From Porogramme epimiltina (lineage: Eukaryota > Basidiomycota > Agaricomycetes > Polyporales > Polyporaceae): 64,000 bases of DNA. A program made the translations under genes and the position numbers. Every line of letters begins with the position of its first letter. Positions within the stretch are counted from its first letter, which is position 1. The stretch is from contig FTLJ01000493.1 of assembly GCA_900155495.1 (NCBI GenBank), positions 25,262 to 89,261 of the forward strand. The letters run 5' to 3'. Positions 54,814 through 64,000 of this stretch are shown piece after piece. A model generated the notes under the pieces. It did not search any database. It had not been told where the DNA came from and saw only the letters and a program-made list of their open reading frames with translations.

Positions 54814-55476
54814 ATGGCAAGTTGGTAGGTTGCTTATTTTTCTCGAGTGGGCCTGCTCGCAGCAGCACTGGCAGCGAGGCCGTCCTCAGGCCAGTGCTCT
54901 GCATGCGGTTGAGTGGCGCGGCAACGGACCAAGTTGCTCACGTACGTTCTTGTGTACGAACAGGTTCGACTACGTGGCGCTCGTCCTGGTGAGTCGAAGA
55001 CTCGCGTTGCCAGTCCGATATGGTTCATAGATTGATATTAGAACGTTCCAGACGCTTTCTATCCTCACGGCCGTTGTGTATGCTTTCCGCCACGTGCGCA
55101 GGGCATGGTCAGGCGCTGTAGAATCCACCAAAGATTCGTCAGTGCTTTCATCGTGACACATTGTTTTGCTTCTCATCGCCGGAACAGACTCAAGGGCAAG
55201 GGGCTGGATATCTCTAAAAGCGGCATGTCCGTCAAAACCGACAAACGGTTCAACCGCGAGGAATACCTCGACGCGACGCAACGGTCAGCCAGCGGCCCCA
55301 CTCCCGTCTCCCAGGCACTGACGTACCTGTGTCCGTGCGATTCCAGGGGATTCATTAAGGCGTTCAAGGCCTCAACTACTGGCAACCAGCAACCCGACGA
55401 CGGACCACAGCGCAAGGGCTCGCTCGGGGGCAAGCGAGGCGTCCTGGGACGGCGAGCACAGGTCGTGGACAAGTGA
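54814..55476 (+). CDS. Small single-pass membrane protein, unrecognised family
   Basis: Five short exons join in phase: 54814-54824, 54964-54988, 55052-55137, 55188-55283, 55347-55476, giving 115 residues. The first coding exon has 11 nt (MAS plus two bases of Trp). An N-terminal hydrophobic segment (FDYVALVLTLSILTAVVYAF, residues 5-24) is followed by a basic stretch (RHVRRAW), which predicts a single membrane pass with the tail in the cytosol. The tail includes KGKGLDISKSGMSVKTDKRF, then NREEYLDATQRGFIKAFKAS and a Gly/Lys/Arg-rich end. All four introns have GT donors and AG acceptors, and each removal restores the frame. The TDKRxxREEYLDATQRG pattern seems familiar from conserved fungal hypothetical proteins, but no function is known to me. 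The unspliced frame 55105-55476 is a misleading partial reading. Confidence 0.65.
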
Positions 55477-56313
55477 GCGTGCTTCTCGACGCTTCCCTCG
55501 GCCTGGATCTTTCGCCATGCACGACAATGGGGAGAGTGTGTTTCAGGACTTTTCGATGTTGGTTGCACGGGTGAAAAGGCGCTAGTATAGGTATTGGACT
55601 GCGTCATCAGGGAGCTCTGTTATTTAATAGATACACGGTGTACAGCGTCCCCGGCCCCGCCGAGCTTCTGGCTCGAATCCTCGTAGCTTACGCCCGCTGT
55701 TCCGCGTTCATGTCCGTCTGAACCTTAGCAGTACCCTGTCCCCGCGGTGGCATTCCCGACACCAGCGGCGGGTGTGGGATAAAGCGTCCTGCGACGGGGG
55801 CGGGGCATCTGTCCGCGGCCTGATGTGCATCAGACGACGTAGCTACAGTCATGGCCCCCCGCGCGATGAGAGCGTGTGTGGAAGCCGTGTGCAGTCTCAG
55901 CGTTAGAGTTGTCTTCGCCCGCTCTTCTCCTGATTCTGATCTCATCGACATCGACATCACTCGCCCAAGTCCGAGTGTGCGATGACCACATGAGTACTTG
56001 ACTCAAGTACTTCCACACCGACGATGTCCGCCCCTGACGCTCCTATCGCCCTCCTGCTCTCCCCTTTCTTTCTTCTTCCCCGCGCGGGAGATATTTTTTC
56101 TCCCGCTGCCCCACAGCCCTTTTTTCTGGCAGCTGCCATCGGGTGAGTGGCCGCCGAGTCCCCCGAGAGTGTTTGGGAGCCGGTGCCACCGAAGACGCCT
56201 GCGCAGAGTCGAGGTCTCCTAGATCTCATATTCTCCCTTCCGTCGCTTCTCCAACTTCGCAAGCCGGTGCTCGAGCCTCGTGCACGGCCTTTTCTTCTTC
56301 TCTGCCAGCAGCC
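55477..56313. other. Intergenic region upstream of the Ser/Pro-rich protein gene
   Basis: About 840 bases. The last 300 are pyrimidine-rich (runs of ctcccctttctttcttctt type near 56055-56085), typical of fungal promoters and 5' UTRs. An in-frame upstream ATG at 56143 exists, but its extension is low-quality sequence, so it is treated as UTR. Confidence 0.5.
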
Positions 56314-58689
56314 ATGACCGCCGCCTCGCCCCGCATCTCCGACATTCTCTCCCCCCAGAGCCCGACTATGTCCTCCGCCGTCTTTGGCTCTGCTCCCCGC
56401 CCCCGACGCCCAAGCACGCCTCGCACGCCGCCCGCCGCGCTCGCCTCGCAGCCCAGCACGCCCAAGCACGCCGAGAAGACCCTCCCGCCCGTCCCCGCCG
56501 GCGGCGCGCAGCCCCTGCGCCTCTCCAAGTCGGCGTCCGGCCCCGGGTCGAGCAGGATGCAGTCAAAGAAGGCCTTCCCCACGCAGCAGCCGCCCCGCCA
56601 GCGCGGGGAGAAGCGGTCGGACAGCCCGGACGTCGAGGCGATGATGGCGCGCACCCCTCGCCCGCGCCGCAAGTCGTCGGCGACGTTTGCGCCTGCGATG
56701 CCCCGCACGCGCTCCAACTCATCCATGGCGGCCCCATCGAGCTGGCGGGGGCCCGCCACGCCGGCGAAGAGCACCATCAAAGAGAGCCCGGCGGACGACG
56801 CGGAGTCGGTCATTTCGGACTATGGGACTCTGTTGGAGAAGGGCGAGGACAGCGAGGAGGAGGACAAGGACGGGGATGGGAGCGAGTCCGACTCGAGCAT
56901 TGATATCCACACTCCTTTACCGTGAGTCCTCCCTTTTCTTCCCTCTCGACACTGTGGTCTGTCTTTGTCGGGGTGCGTCCGGGGCGAGCTGAACCCGCTT
57001 GAGCCGGCCTGGACAAAGGCAGACGTTCTCAGAGGAGCTGTGTTTGCGTCTCATTCGCATGGCGATCATTGGCATAATGGGCAGAAGACCCTGCGCCCAG
57101 CCTCGTGCGGCCTGTGTCTTGAAGGCTCTGCAAAGTTGCGCGTGGAGGAATACCATGCTGAATGCACATGTTCAAATATGATTTCCACGTCGTCTTTTGC
57201 GATGTGAACGTTGTGTTATGCCAATGGCCACTGCACATCACTCCCATGATGCATCGTCCAGTGTTCCGCGGCATACACAGCTGTCAGATGCCCTCAGACG
57301 AGACAGACATAGACTTGGTTGACGGCGAAGCTGCCCCGATCTGACCGGACATGTTTACAGACATCTCATGTTCCGCGATGGTCTTCTCTCTCCCCGGTCG
57401 AAGTTGCTGCCCGGCGGGGGATCGGCGACGCTCTCTTTGTATCTGGAAGATGATGAGCCGCTCCCGGGTGGACGTGCGACCAGTGTCCTCAGTCTCAACT
57501 CCACCGGTGCGTACCACTTTGACGTCGGCATCCCACATATGATGCTCATCTTTTGTGCCTGTGCAGCCGGCAGTACGATGACAAAGTCCGGCATCCATCG
57601 TGACCCCCGAGACACGGAACGTAGGAGGGTTCGGCACCGGGACCAGCAACTGTTGCGGGCGGGGATGGGCCTTACCACCGGTCTCGGTTGGAGCGACAGG
57701 TGCGTCTCAGCCCATGGTTCCTTCTATACCAGCTAACGGGCCGATGTAGCGAGGACGAAGACGCCCCTTCCCTACTCACGCGCCGTCTCATCACAACGAA
57801 CATTGCTCGTCAGCCTTCTACAGCCGCCCCCCGCGCGCCTTCCAAGCTCTCCAAGTCGTCTTCCATCGGCTCCCTCCCACATGCTCCCACCTCGTTCTCA
57901 CCTATCTCGCGTCCATCCACTCGCGCGCTCTCCCGCTCTGCCTCGACGTCCTTCTCACGCCTCAGCACGGTCGAGACGGAGAGCATCACCTCAATCGAGC
58001 TCCCTGGGCCCGCACGGGGCCGCACGCAGTCGAACGCGTCCGCGAGCTCCATCGTCTCCTCGGGTTCGCGCGACTCCAGTGCCCACCAGTCCGTCGCAAG
58101 CTCGCAGAACACCGCCGCGCGGGCAGCCGTCCCCCGCCCCCTCCGCCTCCCTCTCACGGCCGGGGTGCAGACCGCGTCCGCGATCACGCGCTCTGCCTCC
58201 GCGTCCGCGACCGAGTCGCGCCCCCCGGTCTCGTCCTCCGCGAAGCTCGCGAACGCGGGCGCCGCCGCCCGCGCGCGCACGCGCACGCACTCGAACCCCG
58301 GCCCGCGCCCCGCGCACATCCCGACGTACGTCCCCTCGCGCGCGGCGCCGTCCAAGATCGTGCCCCCGCGCTCTGTCTCCTCCTCTGTGATGGCGCCCGT
58401 GCGCGCGCAGACACCCTCCTCCGCGACGACGCCCACGCACGAGCGCAGTCGCAGCAGCCTCGACCCGCTCGGTGCGTTCCCGCTCCCGCCTGCGGGGGCG
58501 GCCACGGGGTACTCGCCGCCGACCGTGCGGGCGTCGCCTGTCACCGGGCGTGTGCTCAACACGGTCGGGACAGGCCCGCGGCCGGGGCGGCCGCGCACGG
58601 GCACGGGGATGGCGTACCGGACGAGCTCGTACGCGAGCTACTACGAGGCGCCGCGCCCCGTCAGCGGGCGCACGTCTGTGGTGTCTTAG
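56314..58689 (+). CDS. Ser/Pro/Arg-rich protein of unknown function
   Basis: Four exons join in phase: 56314-56921, 57361-57506, 57567-57699, 57750-58689, giving 608 residues. The N-terminus (MTAASPRISDILSPQSP) and the long C-terminal part are disordered and rich in Ser, Ala, Pro and Arg. An acidic patch (KGEDSEEEDKDGDGSESDSS) precedes the first intron, which is long (439 nt). The only block that looks conserved is in exons 2-4: LMFRDGLLSPRSKLLPG, SGIHRDPRDTERRRVRHRDQ, LLRAGMGLTTGLGWSDSEDE and DAPSLLTRRL. No catalytic or membrane domain is seen. Repeated Ser-Pro and Arg-x-x-Ser sites suggest a phosphoprotein. The start at 56314 follows a CCACC-poor but clean context (cagccATG); an alternative at 56143 is less likely. 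Exon 1 is well supported, and the first intron could hide another small exon. Confidence 0.75.
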
Positions 58690-59727
58690 TCGACATGCGT
58701 GAAGACATGAGGGTGTTCACACGGTAAGTATATACGAAGGCGGGGCTTGGCTTCCTGCCTCCCCTCTCCGTCTCGTGCTCAGTTGCTGTCGTACAGTTGT
58801 CTCTAGGGTGTTTTGCATCGTTATCGCCTCTGCTCCTGCACTCGCCGTTATTTCCCCCTACTTCGTCGTCCCATCGTCGTCCCGCTGCTCCCCTTGGAGC
58901 CGCGCTAATACTAGTCCCTGTCCGTATGCGCCCGCCATACATCCTGTCACTCACTGCTTATTTATGTGTCCTCCCGCTCACATGCCTCGTTAGCTACACC
59001 TCATCCCCCATCACTACTTTTGCGTCTTCGTGTACCATGTCATAGTACAGGGGCTCATTTTGCCCCTCGGAAAGGAAAATATATGGAAAACAGCCTAGCC
59101 AAGTATCACTCGCTATTCATGTGCTTTGTGCGTCTCATTGTGCGACTTCTATGTAGCTTACCGCAGCATCATGGCGGTGTATAGGGGGTGCATTATCCAC
59201 CGAGTTTCCGGCCGGCGGCGATAGTGGGCCGTGGCAGAACTCGATGTGGTCAGAGCGTGGTGTGTTGCCTCACGCGCGACTGGGGCGAACAGCTTTATCC
59301 CGCAGCCATGTTCGAGTCAGCATCCTTCCATTCGAGTCTTACAGTGTGCTCCTTGCCAGCAACTATTGATTGCGGGTTCAGAATCGTTATTAGACAAAGA
59401 ACAATGATGAGCGCTAATCCCAGCCACGGCGGCTATGCAACTTCAACCGCATCACTCACCGTACAAAGGATCTTTCTGCTTCAAAGCCTCAATTCTGACT
59501 CGTCTTGTCATTCGCTCTTGGTCCTACTCTCATTTCGGCTAATTATTTGTGTCTAGTGCCGCATTGCATATCTTCACCACCCGCTCTCGCAGGGTAAAAT
59601 ATTCACCGTCTAGTCACGACTCATAATAAGGGTTAGTCGTCTCTATCGTTTCTCTCCGTATTCTACTACGTCTCTCATCGTAGCCCTACACATCTATCAG
59701 CACTATCAAGCCGTGCTTGCGTTAACG
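58690..59727. other. Intergenic region upstream of FunK1 copy 4
   Basis: About 1 kb holding the 3' UTR of the Ser/Pro-rich gene and the promoter of FunK1 copy 4. Short plus-strand frames (58775-58993, 59188-59556) show no recognisable protein. Confidence 0.55.
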
Positions 59728-62700
59728 ATGTTCGAGCGAGAGCCTGAGCCCATGGTATCTGAACTCGACGGCAAGGCCATCTGGCTGAGCACACGAGCGT
59801 TTCAGCAAGAGCTCGTGCCTAGACCTCACAGCGATCTCATGCTTTCTCAGACCAAGATCGATGACCTCAAGGAAAGACTCAAGGTTATGGTCAATAGTGT
59901 TCCAGAAAGGGCCGGTTTGGAGAAGAGAAAGGAAGAACACGTACTGGCGGAGGGATTCGTGAGTACTCAGTTTGATCCATGACTGCCGTATCTTACACCC
60001 CTGTAGACGGACATCATCAACGAGTGCGCCCTAGACGTACTGAAAGGTCTGCGAGTCACCCTGACGGAGGGCTCGCCAGATGCTACACCCGCATCAGTCC
60101 CCGCTTCATCGGCCAGTTCCATTCTTCACGACCCTCCTCGGCCCCTTCGAGCCGTCAGCCTGTCGGAATTCGTCCCCGCATACGTTATGAAGGTGTCATA
60201 CCACACGTACGACAAGAACGACTCCGGTCAGAACAAGGTCGACGCCGCCATCTACCCCAAGGGAGCTACGCTCACCGACGGTGTACCGAACTGGGCCCAT
60301 CAACGCTTCTTTGTCGAGTTTCGGACGGGCAAGACAGAGGACGATCCTTTCGACGAACACGAGAACCATCCTGCTCAAGCTGACACAAAAGACCGAGTGA
60401 GAGCGCGTGGTCAGATACTCGCTTACGCCGATCGAGTCTTTGCGTATCAGCACAGGACTGCAGTTTTCTCCTTCATCATCCTTGGGTCCAAGTTCCGCTG
60501 CATGCGTTGGGATCGTTCCGGAGTGTTCGTAACCCCTAAGATCGACTATCTCCAGGATACGAAGACACTCGTTGAGCTCCTGTTGGGCCTCATGATCCTT
60601 GATGACGAATCACAAGGCGTCGACACCACTGCTACGCTCCTGGACGAAGACTCCGAAGACTACCGCGAGATGGATCGGCTCGCCGACGGTTCGCAACCAT
60701 TCCCCATCCCCGTTCTCAGCCATGCTCAAGACACGCTTCTTCCCGATGGCCTTGAGGTTGAAGCCGTCCCGATTTCCTACATCCCGGATGGAGATAGTAC
60801 CGATGGACCGTCCGACGCGTCTCGCAAGTCTCCTCCCTCTGGATCAGAGCCATACGACTACTCTCGTTCCCCTTCCCCCGAGCTTCCTCGCTTTGCGTAC
60901 AAGCCCAAGGATGGATCTTTCGTATTCGATTATGAGCTCGAATACTTTGTTCGATCGATCAAGAAGCCATGGCCGCGCTATAGAATCACCGTAGGCTCTG
61001 AAGAGTTCCTCGTCGGAAGGCCGTTGGCCGAGGGGTTAGGGTTAATTGGCCGCGGCACCCGCGGTTACGTCGCTTGGCACAAACAATCGCGGACGTTTGT
61101 CTTCCTGAAGGATGCGTGGCATCCATACTACCGTGGTGTCACACAAGAAGCCGACGTCCTCAAGCAGCTCAATGATGCAGACGTTCCCAATGTCCCGACG
61201 CTAGTCTGTGCCGCCCACGTTCAGCAGCAAACCACTTTGGTCTCAGATTATTGGCTCAACGGCGATGGAAAAACTAACAAGGAACGCAAGCTCGAGGAGA
61301 AGGAGGCTAATTCCACCTCACAAGGGGTCAAACGCAGTCGCGATGTCCCAGATAAGGAGCCAAGGTCCCCGATTCGCCACTTCGGCCATTTCCGCATGGT
61401 GGTCAAGGAGGTCTGTCTCCCGATCACGGCGGTCACGAATAGCTACGAGCTTGTGGCGATCGTCTTTCACTGCGTCCAAGGTATGATCGTACTATCTACT
61501 TATTGCCTATTACTCTGACACGCCCGCTGTTTGCAGCCCACGCGGCGGCCGTTGAAATCTGCCGGATTATCCATCACGACATCAGCAGTGGAAACATCCT
61601 CGTCCTCCCTAGATTTGTTGAATATGAAGATGGCTCCCTCATTGTCGTTTGGTACGGTATCTTAACAGACTGGGAACTGTCGAAGTCAACCGCCGCCCCC
61701 TTGGCGCCCAATCCTACAGCTCGTCGGCCCAACCGAACAGTGAGAGCTCTATCTTGCTTCGTATGATTTCGTTTATTGATCGTTCACTGGCAGGGTACTT
61801 GGCGCTACATGTCGGTGGCTTCCCTTCTGGAGCGCGCCCATGCCGTCGAGGTTGCTGACGAAATCGAGTCGTTCGTGAACGTCATCTTGTACAACGCCAT
61901 CCGGTTTCTTCCTTTTCAGCACTCGCGAACGCGCGCGGAACTCATCGAACGATACTTCATCAAAAGCACGAAGTTGCAAGACGGTAGCATAGTTTGCGGA
62001 GACGACAAAGCGAATGTCATGACTAACGGCACTCTCAAGTTCTCCAACGAAATGCTCGTATTCGGCGTTCCTGGCGTACCCGACGAACCGTTGAACAACC
62101 TCTTGGAGGCGATGTTGGATCTTTTTCGGGCGCGATACGAAGTTCGGGCGTATAAGAAGCTGGAAGCAGACGCGAAGCAGGCAACAAGTGGTACTGTCAC
62201 CGCTCCGTCCTGTACCCCAAAGCCCCCGACCTATCCTCTCGCCAAGGGCGCGGCAAAGCACCGCTCTTCGAAGGGTTCTAGGACGAAGCCCACTCGGTTT
62301 GAATGGCGCAAGGCTGAAGCTCGGACGTCGAAGCTCAAACCGCCGTCCAAAGAGACTGTGCAGAAAGCCAAGAAGCTCGAAACCCATGCCGAGACCCTGG
62401 ACATTTTCGACGACGTGCTGAGCCAGATCGACCGATGGCCCACTCATTGGCTATTTGACATAAATGCCGACCTCTCCTTCTCGTCCCCGTTCATCAACAA
62501 TGTACCACCGCCACCCTACGCTTATGTGGCATCTATGTCCTCCTACTGTGGGACCGACTCGACGGGTCATACGGACAGTCCCAGCGAGAGGGTCTTTCCT
62601 ATGATAGAGTCCGCGTCCGATAACCGCAAGGCCAAGAAGCTTCGCATAGCAACGGGCACCATCTCTGAGTCTTTCAGGAGCATGTCAGGATCGAGTCCTT

Positions 62701-62732
62701 CTGTAAGCGGGCATACCAGCTCGATTGAGTAG
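59728..62732 (+). CDS. FunK1-type fungal protein kinase, copy 4 (subtype II)
   Basis: FunK1-family kinase of 948 residues from four exons: 59728-59958, 60007-61480, 61537-61739, 61794-62732. It is closest to copy 2: shared SELDGKAIWL-like start, intron after the same Phe (GF/QF), EEFLVGRPLAEGLGLIGRGTRGYVAW-type glycine loop near residue 426, VFLKDAWHPY, KEVCLPITAV, then the catalytic loop HHDISSGN near 580 and LTDWELSK. Arg of HRD is replaced by His. Downstream, GTWRYMSVASLLERAHAVEVADEIES and VNVILYNAIRFLPFQH form the family's C-terminal lobe, followed by a Lys/Ser-rich tail. The donor of intron 3 (CGAACA|GTGAGA) is slightly off consensus but agrees with copy 2. Function and substrate are unknown. 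Confidence 0.92.
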
Positions 62733-63901
62733 GAGAGCTGTCGCCACGATGTCACAATGCGCTATCTATATAGAAACTATAGTGTAGCCCCTCGTGGCGT
62801 TGTTATCACACCCGTACATATTGTATAATGCAACCTTTCTTTTTCGAATGCGAGGAGCATATTCATGTTATTCGTTCCGCCCGCGTAGTTAATCTTGCAG
62901 GAGCTCTGTGATTTTTAATTATCTAGAGCGAAAAGCGGGATGCTCGGAGCACATATATTCCTTGAACGGCACAGGAGGACGTTAAAGTCCTGAAACAAAC
63001 GAGCAGATCGGGCAGACGGCACAACAGGGGGTGCCAGTGTTCCGTAGTTGCAAAGGCGTGAGAGGTCCGGTCGAAGAAGATAATACCAGTACGAAACAAG
63101 GTGAAAATGATGATGTGTCTCCACTGAAGAGTTCTAGAGCATTCCACGGAGGATCCAGGCAGGTAGCCTTGCGTTCTGGAACTTGGACTCGACAATAACT
63201 TCGGCACAACTTCAAGCTCGCCCCACCGTGTCAATGTCATATTCGCGCCGTCGTGCCCTTCATCATGAAATCAGAATTGCGTCTCACATCAGGGATGGTG
63301 ACGTCCGCATTTTTTGACTTGCATAATCGCGTGCAGCGGCTCGCGAGTCGCATATACCCTGAGTTGCACCAAGTAACAAGTTGCTTCTTTCCTATAGTAG
63401 TACTATAGTCTATAACTAGGTCTCATTGTACGAAATCACCTGAACATATGCCTCTCAGATACAAAGCATATATGGAATGAAATGTATAACGCCCCCAGTA
63501 CTGGTTACCTAGTTGACAATGCCCATGATGTGCTACCAGTGACCACCGTCGTGCCCCGGCAGTCATGACTGGGGGAGTCACTGCCGCCACGGGCGCTTGT
63601 GTGACCACCCACCGAAAAAGGTAAATGAACCAAGGGCGCAGATTAACCGTTAGGCGCCAACGGCTTTGCATTCAACTACCACCACCCCTTCCTCACAAAA
63701 GGCTTTCGGGTCATTGTTCGCTCATCTGGGCAAGTAGAATCCTATATAACAGGTCTGTCCTCCGAAATTGACTCACAATGCTTGTATAGACACGTGTTCC
63801 CCTTGACTTGACCACTCGAATCTCTGACCACTCCCTATACACCTACAAAAAGCCGCAGGGTAAGTGGCGACACTCATACCCTCTACTCTTTTCCTCCCAT
63901 C
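62733..63901. other. Intergenic region, right side
   Basis: About 1.2 kb. It begins with the 3' UTR of FunK1 copy 4 and ends in a likely promoter: a TATATAA string lies at 63743-63749. Minus-strand open frames at 62915-63240 have no recognisable content. A 12-bp palindrome (cagtcatgactg) occurs near 63561. Confidence 0.5.
63743..63749 (+). promoter_or_regulatory. TATA box of a gene at the right edge
   Basis: TATATAA about 155 nt upstream of the first ATG of the possible partial gene at 63902. Pyrimidine-rich sequence follows, as in many fungal promoters. Confidence 0.45.
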
Positions 63902-64000
63902 ATGTCTGACATGTCCGGTCCAGTGGCTCTACCACAAACCAAAGACTTGAGCGAGGTTTCTCCCTTCAACCCTCTAAGACCTCACGTTATCAACCACGCC
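63902..64000 (+). CDS. Possible partial gene cut by the window edge
   Basis: An open frame starts at ATG 63902 (MSDMSGPVALPQTKDLSEVS) and runs to the window end without a stop, 33 codons. A TATATAA lies upstream. However, a GTAAGT at 63860 and a GTCCAG acceptor near 63925 could form a 65-nt intron that removes this ATG; then the true start lies further right. No domain can be recognised from so little sequence. Its position next to FunK1 copy 4 does not define its identity. Confidence 0.4.
   Translation, partial: MSDMSGPVALPQTKDLSEVSPFNPLRPHVINHA

Noticed and set aside
58000..58440. Long Gly/Arg-rich minus-strand frames opposite the Ser/Pro-rich gene
   Set aside because: They are antisense shadows of a repetitive Ser/Ala/Pro-coding exon.

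Overview
The window is nuclear DNA of a filamentous basidiomycete, most probably an Agaricomycete of the polypore/mushroom type. The evidence is the GC-rich sequence, genes broken by many short introns (about 48-140 nt) with GTRNGT donors, four fungus-specific FunK1 protein kinases, SKN1/KRE6-type GH16 proteins and Sac3, GPN1 and CDK1 orthologues. No bacterial, viral or plasmid features were seen. All gene models were built by hand from splice signals; every complete model keeps reading phase across all introns, apart from one kinase copy with a frameshift.

Layout. 0.6-3.8 kb: FunK1 kinase 1 (+). 5.3-8.9 kb and 12.4-16.1 kb: two tandem paralogous membrane GT2 glycosyltransferases (-), with a tRNA-Val(AAC) between them. 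20.9-22.9 kb and 27.0-28.9 kb: two tandem SKN1/KRE6-like GH16 proteins (+), the first with Gln in place of the expected acid/base Glu. 29.4-32.3 kb and 33.0-36.0 kb: FunK1 kinases 2 and 3 (-), the latter frameshifted. 37.4-55.5 kb: a dense housekeeping block with CDK1 (-), GPN1 (-), an FHA/tail-anchor protein (+), SAC3 (-), a DENN/LCHN-like protein (+), tRNA-Gly(CCC) (-) and a 115-residue membrane protein (+). 56.3-58.7 kb: a Ser/Pro-rich orphan protein (+). 59.7-62.7 kb: FunK1 kinase 4 (+). The right edge may hold the start of another gene.

How the genes relate. The left half is dominated by duplicated genes: a GT2 pair and a GH16 pair, both probably making or remodelling cell-wall polysaccharide at membranes, next to FunK1 kinases of two subtypes (1 and 3; 2 and 4). 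The right half is conserved cell biology: cell cycle (CDK1), RNA polymerase II import (GPN1), mRNA export (SAC3) and membrane traffic (DENN). The large gaps at 9-12, 16-21 and 23-27 kb contain only overlapping open frames with no recognisable protein, and look intergenic or like decayed sequence.

The most interesting observations are the GH16 catalytic Glu-to-Gln change, a 6-nt micro-exon in the glycine-rich loop of CDK1, a 15-nt micro-exon shared by both GT2 genes, the frameshifted FunK1 copy, a GC-AG intron supported by a paralogue, and the small five-exon membrane-protein gene.
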